Assembly: GCA_964035795.1 (NCBI GenBank)
Contig: OZ038321.1
Span: 21,702,283-21,766,282, forward strand
From: Pterobdella sp. o SKG-2022
Lineage: Eukaryota; Annelida; Clitellata; Hirudinida; Piscicolidae
DNA length: 64,000 nt
Reading direction: 5' to 3'
Shown: piece by piece, positions 50,128 through 63,700 of the stretch
Numbering within the stretch: position 1 is the stretch's first letter
Layout of the letters: each line of letters opens with the position of its first letter
The notes under the pieces: generated by a model
Databases searched by the model: none
The model's input: only the letters and a program-made list of their open reading frames with translations
Told to the model about the DNA's origin: nothing
Program-made: the position numbers and the translations under genes

Positions 50128-53100
50128 TTTTAACACCTGTGTCGATATTCTTAAGATTTTGTATATAGTTGTTATTCTTTGGACGATGAAAAAGTCGATT
50201 TTGAGATTAATTTTTAATGGTTTTGTTTTTAATTCATTGTTTTTAATTATAATTTTGTTTTTGTTATATATTTTTATGATTCTAGTCATGCATTTATTTC
50301 TTGGAGTTCATGCTGTTATAGATTTGAAATGTCCATTTTGCTTTCGTTTGAATAAATCAATAAATACTGGAAAAATCATTTGATGAATTAATATTGAAGT
50401 CGAAGTAATTGAAAGCAAAAACAAATACATTTTGATCAAAAAATAGTTAAATCAGTTTATTCAAACAAAAAAAATAAAATAATCAAAAAAAATTCCGAAA
50501 AATAAAAAAAAGGAAGTGAAACATCAAACAATTTTCAAATATAAATTTCAAAAGAATGTATAGATTAGAGAGAATTTTTAAAACGAAACAAAAATCTTTA
50601 AAACAAGGCCATGTTACAACGCTCTGAAAGCTTTCTATTGTTGTAGATCTGAAGAAATGCATTGATCATTACATTTATTGCAGTTTGCTTGGATTCAGGA
50701 AAATTTTATAATGAAGATCTCTTATGTGAAAATTTCACAACTAACTCACTTGAAACGTAGAAGATAATTAACTTTTAAATAAAATGCAATTTGGAAGAGT
50801 AATGAAACTTTCGGTATTTATTAAAAATATTTTTTGCTCCACATTTTTGAGGTTAGCAATTCACAATGTATTGCAAACATATAACAAGAATACAGAAAAT
50901 ATTATCTATGTTGTATTATGTATCAAATAGAAAATTTTGAGTTAGAAATGCTTCAAACACATTTCTCTTTCCACTGGGATGTGCATTTGTTGGTGCAAAA
51001 GTTACCGTTATATATGTCATCATTAGAGTTGGTTAGGGTTATAATCAAAGAAAGGGTGTTTAATGGTGAATAAAAATTTAATCTTTTAGGTTAAATTTGA
51101 AAAAATTCTGTTCATTAAATTTGAAAAATATTAATTCTATAATGAATTTTCTATCCTATAAAATTATTTTAGAAAAAAACAAATAAAAAGTATGCAAAGT
51201 TATTTTTAGATATTAAAAATTATCAAAAAAATTTTTATTCCTACATAAAAAGAAAAAATACTTTAAGTAACTTGCACCTTGTTGTTTGCCACAGGATGTA
51301 TACTGAACTTTAAATTTTGGTGTTTAACAAGAAATATTAAACTCTCTTTGATCTGCCCTCTTTAATGCATTCACAAGTATGTACATCATCATCATCATAA
51401 CACTAGCTGGTATCATCATTAATATAATCTTTTTTTAAATCATAATAAGGATAAACTAAAAAAAAAAGGAATATATATTAATAGTGAAATTTTATTTTAA
51501 AATATTTTTTTATTAAAATATAACTCAAATTTGAAAAGATTTTCAAGTAAAAACTTGTAAAACCTTGCCTGAAACATGTTCAGCACTTGATAATAGAATT
51601 TTCTTACAAAGATTTGTGATTCAAAAACTTTAACAAGAATCTATGTATTTTTCTCCTACAATTGTGTCTTCCAGTCTCTTCTACTTCAAATAGCCTTAAC
51701 CAACTAAATCATTAGTTTAATTTGTTCTTTTTATAATTATTCTCATTTTTTGAGAAACTTTAACTCAGTCATTAGAAGTTTACAATAATGAAAATAGTCC
51801 AATGATATTCTAATAGGCATTTTTTTTTTAAATCAACTCGATAAGATGGAAAAAATAAATTATTCTGGTTGAACACTTCATTCATACCTCTGAACTTTTA
51901 AACATTCAAAACTGTTCAAGATCTTCTTAGAAAAATTCTTTTTTGAATTTAATCAATTCATTACAAACTAAGATACTTGAAGAGCGACCTTAGAAAGTGC
52001 ATACAAATGCTTTTATTGAAAATTGAATTCACTTTTCAAAAAATCCACAACACTAATAATAACAATAAAAATAATGAGAATTCAAAAATAATATTTATTA
52101 TGTTATTATTTTGGCAATTAGCTAAAAATTATAGCAATCAAGTTGAAAACATGAAATTAGGGTAATTAACAGTCAAAACAATGTTTTATAATATTTTTTT
52201 TATAAATTTTAAATTATATCATACTATGGTATAATTTTATGCAATTAATTAAGTTATTATAATTACTTATACAAGAATTGAAATCTTCATTTCTTATTTT
52301 GTTAAAATATTACTTTTATTGATAGTTTTTTCCAAACTTATTGTTGAATGAAAGCAAATCACTTATATATTATTGAATTAGTAATATTTAATTTTAAACA
52401 AATTAATAAAAATTAATTCATATAGTTACACAGTTAATCACTTATAATTGATCTATAAAAAAATTAATATGAAAACAAAAATGAAAAATATCAATAGTAA
52501 ATGTTTAATTGTGGAACAAAGCATTGATTGAGGCCTATAATTATGACTATCATGTTATCTCGCCAACAATCTATAAAAACTAAAATGATATTAAAAAACA
52601 ATTGGTCTGAATTTTTCAATAAATGAATTTAAGCGGATATTTTTATTAATAACAATAATTTTTTAATTAAAAAACGATATTTTTATAAATACCTTAAATT
52701 ATTTAACAATATAAACGAAAAAAACAACTAAAAATCACCAAAAACCAAAAACAACATTAAACACACAAAACCACAAAAAAACTAGGTCACTGGTTTTTGA
52801 AGACTAAAGACATTGAAAGAGATACTTTAAAAACACAGACGTAAGTGAACTTATAAACGGAAATGTTTCATGCGTCAGAGCAATAAAGACATCAATGGTG
52901 ATGTAGCGTTTAATGACAAAGAAAACATTTCAACTATGGGTGTTATAAAGCAATACCCCCATTATTTATGGCATAATGGGTTTTTATTATTTCGAGTATT
53001 AATATTATCCATCTTTTTATTATCTTTTAAATTTAATTTTGATATTTTAATTTTTTTTGAATATATGGGGAGTATTTTGTGTTCAAGATTAAATTGAAGC

Positions 53101-54296
53101 CTGCAAATTTGCGATGAGAAGTTCTATAATGAGACATTATTTCTGCGACTGAAAAACAGTTTAGGTTTCAACTATTTCTATCGTCAAGGACCAACTCTTT
53201 TCTACTATTATAAAACCCTACCATAAATTATAAACTTCATGCAAACATTATAAACTGAACACCTCCAAAGATGAAGACACCATAACAAACTTTGAATATC
53301 GTATCAGAAGTGAATAATTCAAAGACAAAAAATCCCAACTGAATGAAATATTGACAGCTCTGTTGATCTATATGATTTTTTTGAGTATTAGTGTCTATTC
53401 ATTAAGTAACTGATCTACTCATTTGATATAATTAAGCCTCTCTATCAATACAAGTTTGAAATTTCACCGCCAAAGGGGTAGTGGTATTTGCTATTGTATC
53501 GACTCTCATTAGGATGTAACATTATTTATCTAAAAACTTGAACAGCTCAACTAAGCGTGTAAGACATTTAACCAAATTTTGGAGTAAAAAACAAAGATGA
53601 GTCTATAAGAATCTTATACTACCTCAAAATTATATCTTTTTCCAATAATAACTTTTGAAATTGGAAAGATATTGCTCTAAACATAGAAGTTCATCAGTAA
53701 TAGAGTGTTCCATAAGCAAACACTTGTTGTTATTACGTTGAATTCTGAGCAAAACACCCACTGATAATTGATAGAAACTGAAGTAAAATAAGCGCACCTC
53801 TGTGGTTGTATCTCCCTTAAAAGTCATTCCATGTTTCACAAAATCGATACTTCAGTGATCTTTCCATTAGATTACATCGTTGATGTAACAGTTCATTTTT
53901 TTTATTGTTCTTATTTCTTTTCTTATTTTTATTACATAATTTATGTTACGGATCATTGTTTATGTGTGGTGCATAACTTTTGAAATATTTTTTAATTTAA
54001 ATTTATATATTTTAATCTAATTTGATGAAAGTATTTATAGCTTCATTGGAACAAAGTTATCTTTATGAAGTTTCAATCTCATTTTGCCTATCACATTGTT
54101 AAAAATCCCTGTAGTTCATTGTACACTACAATGCTATGTTGAATAATGATCAAGAACTTCAAACGGAGAGTGGATCGATTTGAAAATCCAGTCTTTGTTT
54201 GTCTATTGAGTTTCTCTTTAAAACTTCTGATGGTCTGCTTTGTCAAATGCATCCCTCCATTATTTCTTTAATGTATTTATATGCTAGTTGTAAACA
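50128..54296. other. intergenic, no gene seen
   Basis: About 4 kb of AT-rich DNA downstream of Islet. The short ORF at 53630-53839 (minus) has protein-like composition but no recognised motif and no splice partners. Confidence 0.45.
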
Positions 54297-54626
<330 letters not shown>

Positions 54627-57600
54627 GCAATAACTATTATGTTATCAAAAAATTAAATTCTGATACAAATTTAAATAAAATTAATTCAAATGAAACACAA
54701 CAATATATGAATTTTGTTATAATAATATCTAAATTTGAATGATAAAATGCTAAAAAGTGATATATAAGTTTTTAGACAAGCACAGCCAAAACACTGCTCT
54801 AGATTCAATTGATTAGTCAAAACTGCGTTACAATGGCCAATCTAGTCAGATGCAGCTAATAAGAAAGGTTACAGCACTTTGTAAAGGTTTTGCATTTTTT
54901 ATCTTTGTATTTATTTTTAATGGAAATATTTCATTATTTTTTAAAAGTTGATTGACGTTTAAATTAATTTAGCCACTTTTTCAAAACTAAACTTATAAAA
55001 TTTTTAAAATGTAGAATCTTAAAGAAATCTATCATTGACATGGTTCACTGCCATGCATAGTAATTATTCAGTAAGTTGATGAAAATATTTATGTTTCAAT
55101 CGATAATTTTTATCAAATTGAGTTTTCTGGGTTTGAAGTGACATCGAAGAGATAATGGCACGATAATCGTGAAGAAAGCCATATTTCCAAGCCAGTCTGA
55201 TGTGTCAGTGAAGATCGATCAAGCCCGTCAGATGCGGGACATCGGGCGAAAACCAATAACTGTATGGAAACCTTTTAAAATTACATGGCTTAGTCATCAA
55301 GTAGAAATTAAATTGAACAATCCGTGTTCCCAGGCCTAATCAATCCAGGCTGCATCTAGGCTTCAGGTCTGGCTTATTTGCCACCGAGCATGCACTCTTT
55401 AGAAACTTTTGTTTGAAGTACTTGATATAGTTATTTCAGTATTGTTGTTTTAAAAACTCTTGCATCTTTGAAAACAATTGTTTTTTCACTGATTTGTTCT
55501 TCTTAAAAATTCTTTTATGTTCGTTTTGTTCGGAACACTTTGTCTCCAATTATTGCACACAATGGCGCTGTCGTTTTGGGGCATTGTGAGAATCATCTTT
55601 TCATCTTTAATTTTATTTAATCAAAAAAATAATATAAATATCCACTATTTATATCATTCCATACTTTATCAATTTTAATGAAGAGATTTGACTTTTATAC
55701 GTCAGTAAGGGTAATATTTCTAATATATTTTTTTTTAGTTTTTCGAAAGACATGCAGGTAAACTCAAGAATTTTTTAAAAAATTTAACAAAAAATTAACA
55801 GTATTTTCTCAAAATTATTTTTTCTAGATATACCAATTAATATTTTATTTTTACTTTTTGCAGTATAACAACATTAGTTAACATAAATACCAAAAACTCG
55901 ACAGTCTTGCTTATCCCAGGAACCTGGGCGTCCGATAGTGTTGATAGGGGAATAAATCATTTAATTAATCATTGCACCATTTATTATACGACCAAGAAAT
56001 GCAGACTTCTATATAGATATAAATCTTTGGGAAGATGCTTATAAATATCTTTTCTACGCTGTTTTTTTTATATGTAATCGAAAATAAAAAACATATTTGG
56101 GTTTTCTTTAAATATGTCGAAGCTAATTCAATTGTGATAAGATCCATATAATTGAAATTTATGAAATGGTAATCAATTTAAAGTCAATTTTTGAATTTGA
56201 ATACCTTTCCAGGTATTATGCTGAAAAACTATACCACTAATAATCAAGTCAATTATGGGCATATTTTTGATCGAAAGCCTCGCTATTTATTCAAATCGCC
56301 ACCGCATTTCAACTCTGATACAAATAAATCAAGGTTGAAAAGACAGCCATCATGCCAATGACAAAGTATCTATATAACATCCCATTGTATTTTCATGAGG
56401 CTGAACTTATCGAAAATTATAAATAGTTCAAAAAAAAGAATTATCTAAAAACTGCATTGGCCTGAAAGTTTTTGAAAATAATAAAGTTCTTTGTAGGCAG
56501 CCATGTTTTTAAATTATAAACTTCACAGAAGTGAACGAATGTAGAGGTGTCCACTTGAGAAGTAAAATCATTCTATGGAGACTTCCAGTATTTAAATAAA
56601 ATCTTGGCTTTATTTCCCACCAAATATGTTCATTTACCATGATTTTAATATTGAACAAGATTGGTTCGAAAAGAAAAACTTTATTTAATAAATTAAACTA
56701 CTGATCCTAAACATATACTTTTCAGGTACAGCTCAATGTACTTAAAACAATATTCAACGGCCAATGTTTTATGACAAGACGATGATATTTTTAAACCGGT
56801 CTTTATTGTATCTTCAACAATTTAATTAAAGAATTCTTGACAAATTATAAGTTGTGAATTTCTTAATAATGTATATAATATATTTTTTTAGAAATTTGAC
56901 AATTTTTAAAAGAAACTTAACATTGTTTCCGAGATTTTAGAGCATTATGTAGAAGCGTAATTCGAAACTGTAGACCTTTTAAGCGCTGTATTACTCTATT
57001 TTACTGAAAAATTTTCAAAATTCGATTTCTAAATAGATTTTTTAGGAAATTTTGAAATAAAGTGAATTTTTCTCAAAAGCTTTGGAGAGTCAAATTCAAT
57101 TAAATAAATTGAATTTAACAAAGAATTTTCAAATTATATTATTCAAGTTTAAGGAATATTTTTATTAGTACTTTTAAAACTAAATCAATTCAATTAAATA
57201 AAAAGAATTATTTGAAAAATATTTAAAACATCAAAGCATGAAAAAGATTTATTTTTTTAGAATAACAGCAGTTTTAAAAGGTGCAGTTTATATGATGTGA
57301 ATCGTGACAAGATGGAAGACCTCTAGGTTGCCAAAAATCAAAATTTAAAGCAAGATAATCGCAATTTTGTTTCTAAAAATGTGAAATCTATGTTAAAATA
57401 GAAATAAATAAGTTAAAAAACTAACTAATTCATAAAATAACAACAGTAATGGTTATTATTTTTTTTTATCATTATTGAAAGAAATAATACCATTAGAAGG
57501 CACGACCGGTCAAATATTCATTTCCTGATGAGCGCATAATATGGAAATAATAACCGGCTACAGATGTGAGCTGAATTGAATTAATGTATTGGTATTTTTA

Positions 57601-59131
57601 GGTTTTTCAAATCAACATTTTAAAATGTATTTATTTAAAATTATTCTTGGTGTTATTTCAATGTTTTTGGTGTAATTTCTTTACAGTCTTTCGAGTGAAC
57701 ATTTAATTTGAATATCTTAATAATCTTCTTTAGCCAAAGTAAATACTGCAAATTATTTGAACATGAAAGTACCGAATACTTGATAATGTTACTTTGTTAA
57801 TGAAAAGCTTTGTACTTAATAAAATTACCTTTTGTGTTCAAATAATTTGCAGTAATTTAAATGTGTATGTTAAGTTATTTTTGATAGATTTTCAATGTCT
57901 TGTCCCTTTATTTATAGGTTCACAAGTTTGTAGTCAAATGAAATTTTTCAAAATTGAACTTTTTCTCAATAAAAATTCATTCTGAAACCATGGTTATTGT
58001 TTTACCTCCAAACCACTTGGAAAATTTAGATAAAAACAAAAAGATATTTACTTAACTAAGATTCAATTAAAAAATAATTTATTCTACCTTCGTCTATATC
58101 GTTTTGATAATATTGAAAAACCCGAAACGTTATTCGTTGGTTTAGGCTGATGACCAATCAATCGGTTAAAATGCATTTGAGGTGAATTGAAGAACTTTGC
58201 AGACAGATTTATGAATGTTTATGAACATAGAAATGTGTAAAATTACGAACAATATGGTTTTAAACTCTCATAAAAAAGATTTTATGATATGCCGTATCTG
58301 CATTACATTGACCACAATAGATTTCTACAACAAAATATAATACCAGTCGCAAGATTTCCATTGTTGTCTTTCGACCTTGAAATAGATGACTTGCCTTATT
58401 AAAATACATCTGATTAGACTTCATCATAACTAATAACTTTTAGTATAGGTCAAAAAAAATGGGCATGAAAATGAAAACACTGCAAAAAACGTCAAAAACA
58501 AGTTTTCAAAATGATGAATAAACATACGACTGTCTTACTTTTTGCTGAAACCTGGCACAAGTCCGACTCGGTATATTTGAGCATAGAAAAAAATTTAAGT
58601 AGTTTAATTTTTAAAATTTTTAATTTTCCAATACCGTTGGTTTTCTGGGATTATACACGTTAAAAATAATGGAATATTCTTCATCATGACAGTCCACGAT
58701 ATTCTTCAATTATACTTAAAACACAGTAATAAAACATGGAACTCTTAATTACTTTACTAACCTTTCATATGAGTGCAAGTCGACCATCATCGATGGGGCT
58801 TTAGTGGCGCAAAAGATATTTTTCACAAGTACTAACCAAAAGTCATATGTTATATTTATTCTGAATCTTTTAAAACAACCATATACAATTATCGCAAGAC
58901 CCATTTGATGATGTGAGTTCAACTCATGAAAAGCTTCGCGGAATAAACTTTCAAGTGTTTTTATTTTGAATAGCTGTTTTGATGAATTCAAATAAAACTT
59001 TGCCATCATCTTCACCTCCGTGAAGCTTATCTCCCTTCAATACCCTTGCCTGCCCTGATAGTCTTGTGACAATTTAAAGCTTTTCAATGTAAATATTATT
59101 GTGTGAAACACCTTTCCTTAGAGTCTAAAAT
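54627..59131. other. intergenic, no gene seen
   Basis: AT-rich. A GC-richer patch at about 55.13-55.40 kb may be an old repeat. Around 58.92-58.98 kb there is a partial copy of the dispersed family (AAAAGCTTCGCGGAATAAAC). No exon is supported. Confidence 0.4.
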
Positions 59132-59259
59132 CCTTTTACGAATTTCATGTAGCGAAAACACCACAGATCCTGTGCTAATTGTTGTTCCAACACGGGATCG
59201 AACCCGGTAATCTACGATGATTAGTCTAACACTCTACCAGCTGAGCTATACGGGCTGAC
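59132..59259 (-). mobile_element. tRNA-derived SINE
   Basis: On the minus strand, GTCAGCCCG begins a tRNA-like head with an A box (TAGCTCAGCTGGTAGAG), an anticodon-arm-like TTAGACTAATCA and a consensus B box GGGTTCGATCCC. The 3' acceptor strand (GTTGGAAC) no longer pairs with the 5' strand. A body follows, ending GTGGTGTTTTCGCTACATG, shared with the copy at 19.33 kb. The anticodon position would read AAT, suggesting descent from tRNA-Ile, but this is tentative. Confidence 0.8.
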
Positions 59260-60232
59260 ATGATCCAAGCCGAAAAACAAAAAAAAACTCTGGTAAATAC
59301 AAGTGATTCTGACATGAATGTACAACTTAAATTTATAAATAATTCATTATAAAAAAGCTTCGTTTAAAAAATGTCAAATATCACAATTTTTTTTATTACA
59401 ATATTCAAAATCCAAGTGGTTTGACTAATCAGATTTAGTTGTTTCTAAATTTAAAAATGAGATAAGAAATCATCTTTATAAAACACACAAAGTACCGTAG
59501 TGAACTATAAAGCTAACACAAAAAATTGTAAATAGTCTGAAACATAATAAAAACCAATCTTTCACAATATTCGAAGCTTATAAATATCCATAAAAGCAAA
59601 ATTGGAAATTGAAAAATATAAATAAGCTGGAAAAATTTTTTCGCAAGAATAAGTATCAAACAGTTCAGAAAAGCTTCCATAAAAAAGAAATAGTTTATTT
59701 GCGAATAAAGCAAAAATGTGCACTACAAAACATAATCCGAATGATTAAATTTTTCAAAATATAATTAAAACGACACTAAAAGTTAAATTTACTGGTTCAT
59801 TAAAAAAATCAAAGAGAAATCAAATGTAAAGAAAAACACAAAATTCTTAAGGCTTACTCACGCCTTTCGTCCTATTATTTAAACATATGAAATGACGTTT
59901 TCTGAAGCTAAAATATATGGGTAGTATGAAATTTAAAATTAGTATATAGAAAAGGCAGGACTGTGAAAAAATTTATTTATATCTTAGATGCATTTATAAT
60001 CATTATAATTGCCGTAAATTACCATTCTGATTGCTTTCACCAGAATGTTCTCTCAATTGTGCGATCCCTTGAGGGTCAAGCATGCTTATAGAGAATTATC
60101 ATGATTGTTAACAATAATGAAACATTAAATCAGTTTTTTATTTAAAAAAAAACTTTTATACGTGACTTCTGTAATTTAAACAATTAACAAATAAAAAGCT
60201 TAACTAATTTGAAACGTTTTTAAATAAATAAT
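59260..60232. other. 3' flank of the LRR gene, no gene seen
   Basis: AT-rich. TTTATT at about 60138, read as AATAAA on the minus strand, fits polyadenylation of the LRR gene. Confidence 0.4.
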
Positions 60233-62557
60233 TTAGGCAATTGCTGGCTCGACAGTTTCTTTGTAGACAGCTCTATACTTAACCTGTAATCACATAAAAA
60301 GCATATGAAATAATATATAATGTAACTAGCCAAATTTTCTAAAAATTTTATAAGCAGATTGTTTGTCTCCAACATATATAAGAAAATGTTGCACCCAGTG
60401 AACCACCAACTCTGAACCAGCTGGAGCTTTTTGGGCTTAAAACACTTTTATTTATTTTCATAGACAATAATTCTGAAGTTTACAAAATCATTGCATTGTT
60501 TCAGAGTAAAAACATTGTTGAGCTTTCAACATTACTCACTTACATCATTCCTTGATAATTTAAGTTTGTCTTATGAAAAGCTTAGTGGATTAAGTTAATA
60601 AATACTCTCTGTGTGTACCCCTCAATATCAAGTATTCTCAAACTCTGCTCATTTGAAAGCTGCTGAAAACTGATAACCATTATATTGTGTTGTAATGTAA
60701 TTAAGATTTTAGAGAAAAAAGTCCCCATGCTCATGCATAGCACACACTTCATAACTTTAATTAAGTAAACATTCAGCTAAATGAAATCACCATTATATTT
60801 AAACAGCTTGAGAAAATGGAAATGATGGAAAGTATACTCTAAGAAAATTTTTTGAATTCACAAACACAGAAACAAAAAACCTTCCACTGTAAACTGACCA
60901 GCACTAGCCACTTCAAAACTCAGCCAAAACACTTGGATCATTTACACTACTATCTGAAAACTATTTGAATGTGCCATTTCCATTGAATCGCCATTCTATT
61001 GAAGGTCAGTTCTAGCTAATGTCTAACTCAAAATTATCATATTTCAAGATCCGTCATTGCACACTTGAACAGTTTGCTTTGCAATTGTCAACTAGGATAA
61101 CTCACCTAGCCAAATGGCAACAACACCAAAACATTAGCTTGTCAATACTCATTGAAGTTTTCCATGATATAACTAATTAGTCACATTTAACTCTTTGCAG
61201 CAATTTTAATGCAACTTAGGCCAGAGTTCAGTGCATAATAATAATCAAAATGAGAAAAAAAAACAAACTTGTTTAGTGTCGGATTTTTCTTTTTTGTGAT
61301 ATTTCACAGCAAAGAAAACAAGAAGGATAATAACACCAACAAGAGCCAAACCAAAAATAAGACCCAAAACCAGAGTTGAATTTTGATCCATATCTTTACC
61401 ATTTTCATTTCTACAATTTCCATCTGCACATTTAATTTCTTTGTACTCAGGTAATGTGTAATTTGTCCTAATAAGAGATGTGGAAGAATTACTGAGTTCA
61501 TGGCACCTGCCACAAAGATTACAGTTAAATTTTATTTTATAGTTTCTTATTCAAGATTTTTTAGTTAAACCAGATAGATTTTTATAACACATAAACATGC
61601 ATAACATTATGAAAATTAGACACAGCTATAAAAAAACATGATTAGGCAAAACATTTCAACAAAAAGTTGAAACAAGTGAATAATTCAAGTTTTTCTCCTA
61701 TACATTTGAATATGAATAAATATTACAAGCAATAATTACTTGAGATCAGATGGCTGTACAACAGAAATATTCAAGCCATTTAGCCATTTGCAATCACATT
61801 TCAAATCTATTTTATCCAATTCTAATAACTGCAATGATTTGTATTTGCAAAAATCTATATTTAATTCAGTGAATGGATTATCTGTAAGTTCAAAATTTTT
61901 CAACGAATGTGCTGAATTCTCCAAAAAGTTTTCAGGAATTGTTTTCAATAAATTTCTTGAAAGATCAATAGTTTCTAGTTTTGTGAGTGAGGAAAGAGGA
62001 TCAAGTTTGTCAAGTAAACAATCATCAAGCAACAAGACTTTTAGATTTTTTAAAGATGAAATCATATCATCGGATATGTTATAAAGATAACCGCTAGTTA
62101 CAGCTAGAAATTCCAAATTTTTTGCCGATTTTAGCAATTTTATAAGATGATGCTTTTCTTCATAAACTATACCCCCTGGAGAAAATTGAAGAACTTTCAA
62201 ATTTGATCCATCAATATTACATTTCTTTAAAGCTATCTCAGTATAGCCAAAATTTAATTCTTCTAATCTGAATTTTAGCAGATTTAGTTGTCTAGCCCTG
62301 GTAAAACTGAACGTAAGGTTTTTTATGTTATTCCCGTCGGTTGATTCTAACCCATTGTATTCAGATAACCAAGAATGTTCAAATAGAAGAGATGTATACT
62401 GATCGGGTATTTTTTCAAATAGGAAGGATCCATTGTACTTGACACATTTTATACTATTTTCTAAACATTCACATTGGGGTAAAGTGCAAATGTTTTTGGG
62501 TGTTTCTCCAAATGTAGAAACGAAAAAAAAAGAAAAAAAAAGATAAAAATAAAGCAT
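60233..62557 (-). CDS. single-pass LRR membrane protein
   Basis: Three exons join in phase: 62557-61740, 61506-61269 and 60283-60233, giving about 368 residues. The ATG opens a signal peptide (MLYFYLFFSFFFVSTFGETP) and a Cys-rich LRR cap (ICTLPQCECLENSIKCV). Leucine-rich repeats follow, clearest at SSLKNLKVLLLDDC and LTKLETIDLSRNLLKTIPEN. An LRR C-terminal cap comes next (KCDCKWLNGL, with further Cys in SDLKCHELS and IKCADGNC). A membrane helix (LVLGLIFGLALVGVIILLVF) then leads to a basic stop-transfer YHKKEK and a cytoplasmic tail of about 30 residues ending VEPAIA. It is a cell-surface receptor or adhesion-type LRR protein, similar in layout to trophoblast-glycoprotein or LRRC family members; the exact family is not assigned and the ligand is unknown. 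The tail contains Tyr residues (VKYRAVYKE). Confidence 0.85.
60565..60600 (-). repeat. fragment of the dispersed CCACGAAGC repeat
   Basis: The minus strand reads TTAATCCACTAAGCTTTTCA then TAAGACAAACTTAA, matching the foldback arm at 19.2 kb and the copy at 36.84 kb with a few changes. It lies in the last intron of the LRR gene. Confidence 0.6.
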
Positions 62558-62983
62558 TTTCAGAGTAGCGGAGCGGCTTGTATCCAGATTTAGCTTCAGT
62601 AATTGATTGGCTGTTCGAAAAAAGTTAAATTTTTATTAAATGTAATTTAACTTCAATTAAATTTTTGAAAGATTTTTTGAAAAAATATTTCATGCATGAA
62701 CTTATAAAATTTGCTTGTATTAAATTGTTTTAAAAATAACGCTTTTTATATTATTTAGACTCTTTGAATCATATACTCATTTTAAAATTTTAAATTTCCT
62801 ATGGTATTTCGGATAACGATGGAATGCAAGTTTTGTCTTGATTTTTTCAAAAATAAATTTTTGCTTATGCGACACAAAAAATAAACACGAAAAAGTTACT
62901 TAGAATTGTTCGATTCAGCACAGAGGATTTTCTCAAAGAAGTTCCAAGTTACCTTGCACATATTTATCTGTAAATCCTAAAAA
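62558..62983. other. 5' flank of the LRR gene
   Basis: AT-rich; no exon seen. It should hold the LRR gene promoter. Confidence 0.4.
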
Positions 62984-63478
62984 GACAACAAAACTTGAAT
63001 TTTTCATTTTGACAAAGCTTTACGATATATTCTATATCATCATCAGATAACCAATGAATACATGTTGTAAACAAGATGCTCGACAACGTTAAACCGTGAA
63101 TAGCGCTATATAGTGTCATTGTTGAATGAACACTATGCTTGAAGTTGTCCGTTGCATCAAGTTTATTATATTCTTTAGTTTAAAATAGATGTAGACTATG
63201 CGTTTTGGAACGTAAAACATTGTGAATAATTAGCCTCAAAGTTGTGAATCATAAAAACACGACAACACTTGAATTTTTTATTTTGACGTTCATTCAACAA
63301 TGACACTATATAGCGCTATTGACGGTTTAACGTTGTCAAGAATCTTGTTTACAATATATATTCATTGGTTACCTGATGATGATGATATAGAATATATCAA
63401 AAAGCTTCGTCAAAATAATAAATTCAAGTTTTGTCGGGTTTTTATGATTCAAAATTTTGAGGCTAATTGTTCACAAAA
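62984..63478. mobile_element. large foldback repeat, 148-bp inverted arms plus a partial third copy
   Basis: Arm 1 (62984-63131) and arm 2 (63288-63435) are reverse complements over about 148 bases with scattered differences. Shared parts include TATATTCTATATCATCATCA, CAACGTTAAACCGT and AGCGCTATATAGTGTCATTG. The spacer contains a further 68-base piece (63220-63287) whose reverse complement follows arm 2 (63408-63476), so the segment holds parts of at least three copies of one unit in mixed orientation. No protein is encoded. It is most likely a non-autonomous foldback or MITE-like element, rearranged. Confidence 0.8.
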
Positions 63479-63544
63479 TATTCATCTGCTTTAACTTTAG
63501 CCAATAGGAGTGAAGCAGATCGGACCAATTGGCTTTGTTAGTTA

Positions 63545-63700
63545 AAAAATGTTAATATTTTTTTTCTCGAAAATATTCATGTATCAGAATGCTTAAATAT
63601 TTACAGATTTTACAAAAGGCTTTTTTGATTGAAAATTGTTAGTTTTTTTTTTCATAAAAATATTAATGTATCAGAACGCATAAAATTTGAAGTAAACATT
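63545..63700 (+). repeat. diverged tandem duplication
   Basis: GTTAATATTTTTTTTCTCG with ATGTATCAGAATGC recurs about 90 bases later as GTTAGTTTTTTTTTTCAT with ATGTATCAGAACGC. The similarity covers about 50 bases per copy. It is noncoding. Confidence 0.5.

Noticed and set aside
53630..53839. 69-residue minus-strand ORF
   Set aside because: No motif recognised and no neighbouring exons; a decayed repeat is as likely as a gene.
57515..57560. Hammerhead-ribozyme-like CTGATGAG .. GGAAAT
   Set aside because: The bases between the two core motifs do not form stem II, and no flanking stems I and III were found.
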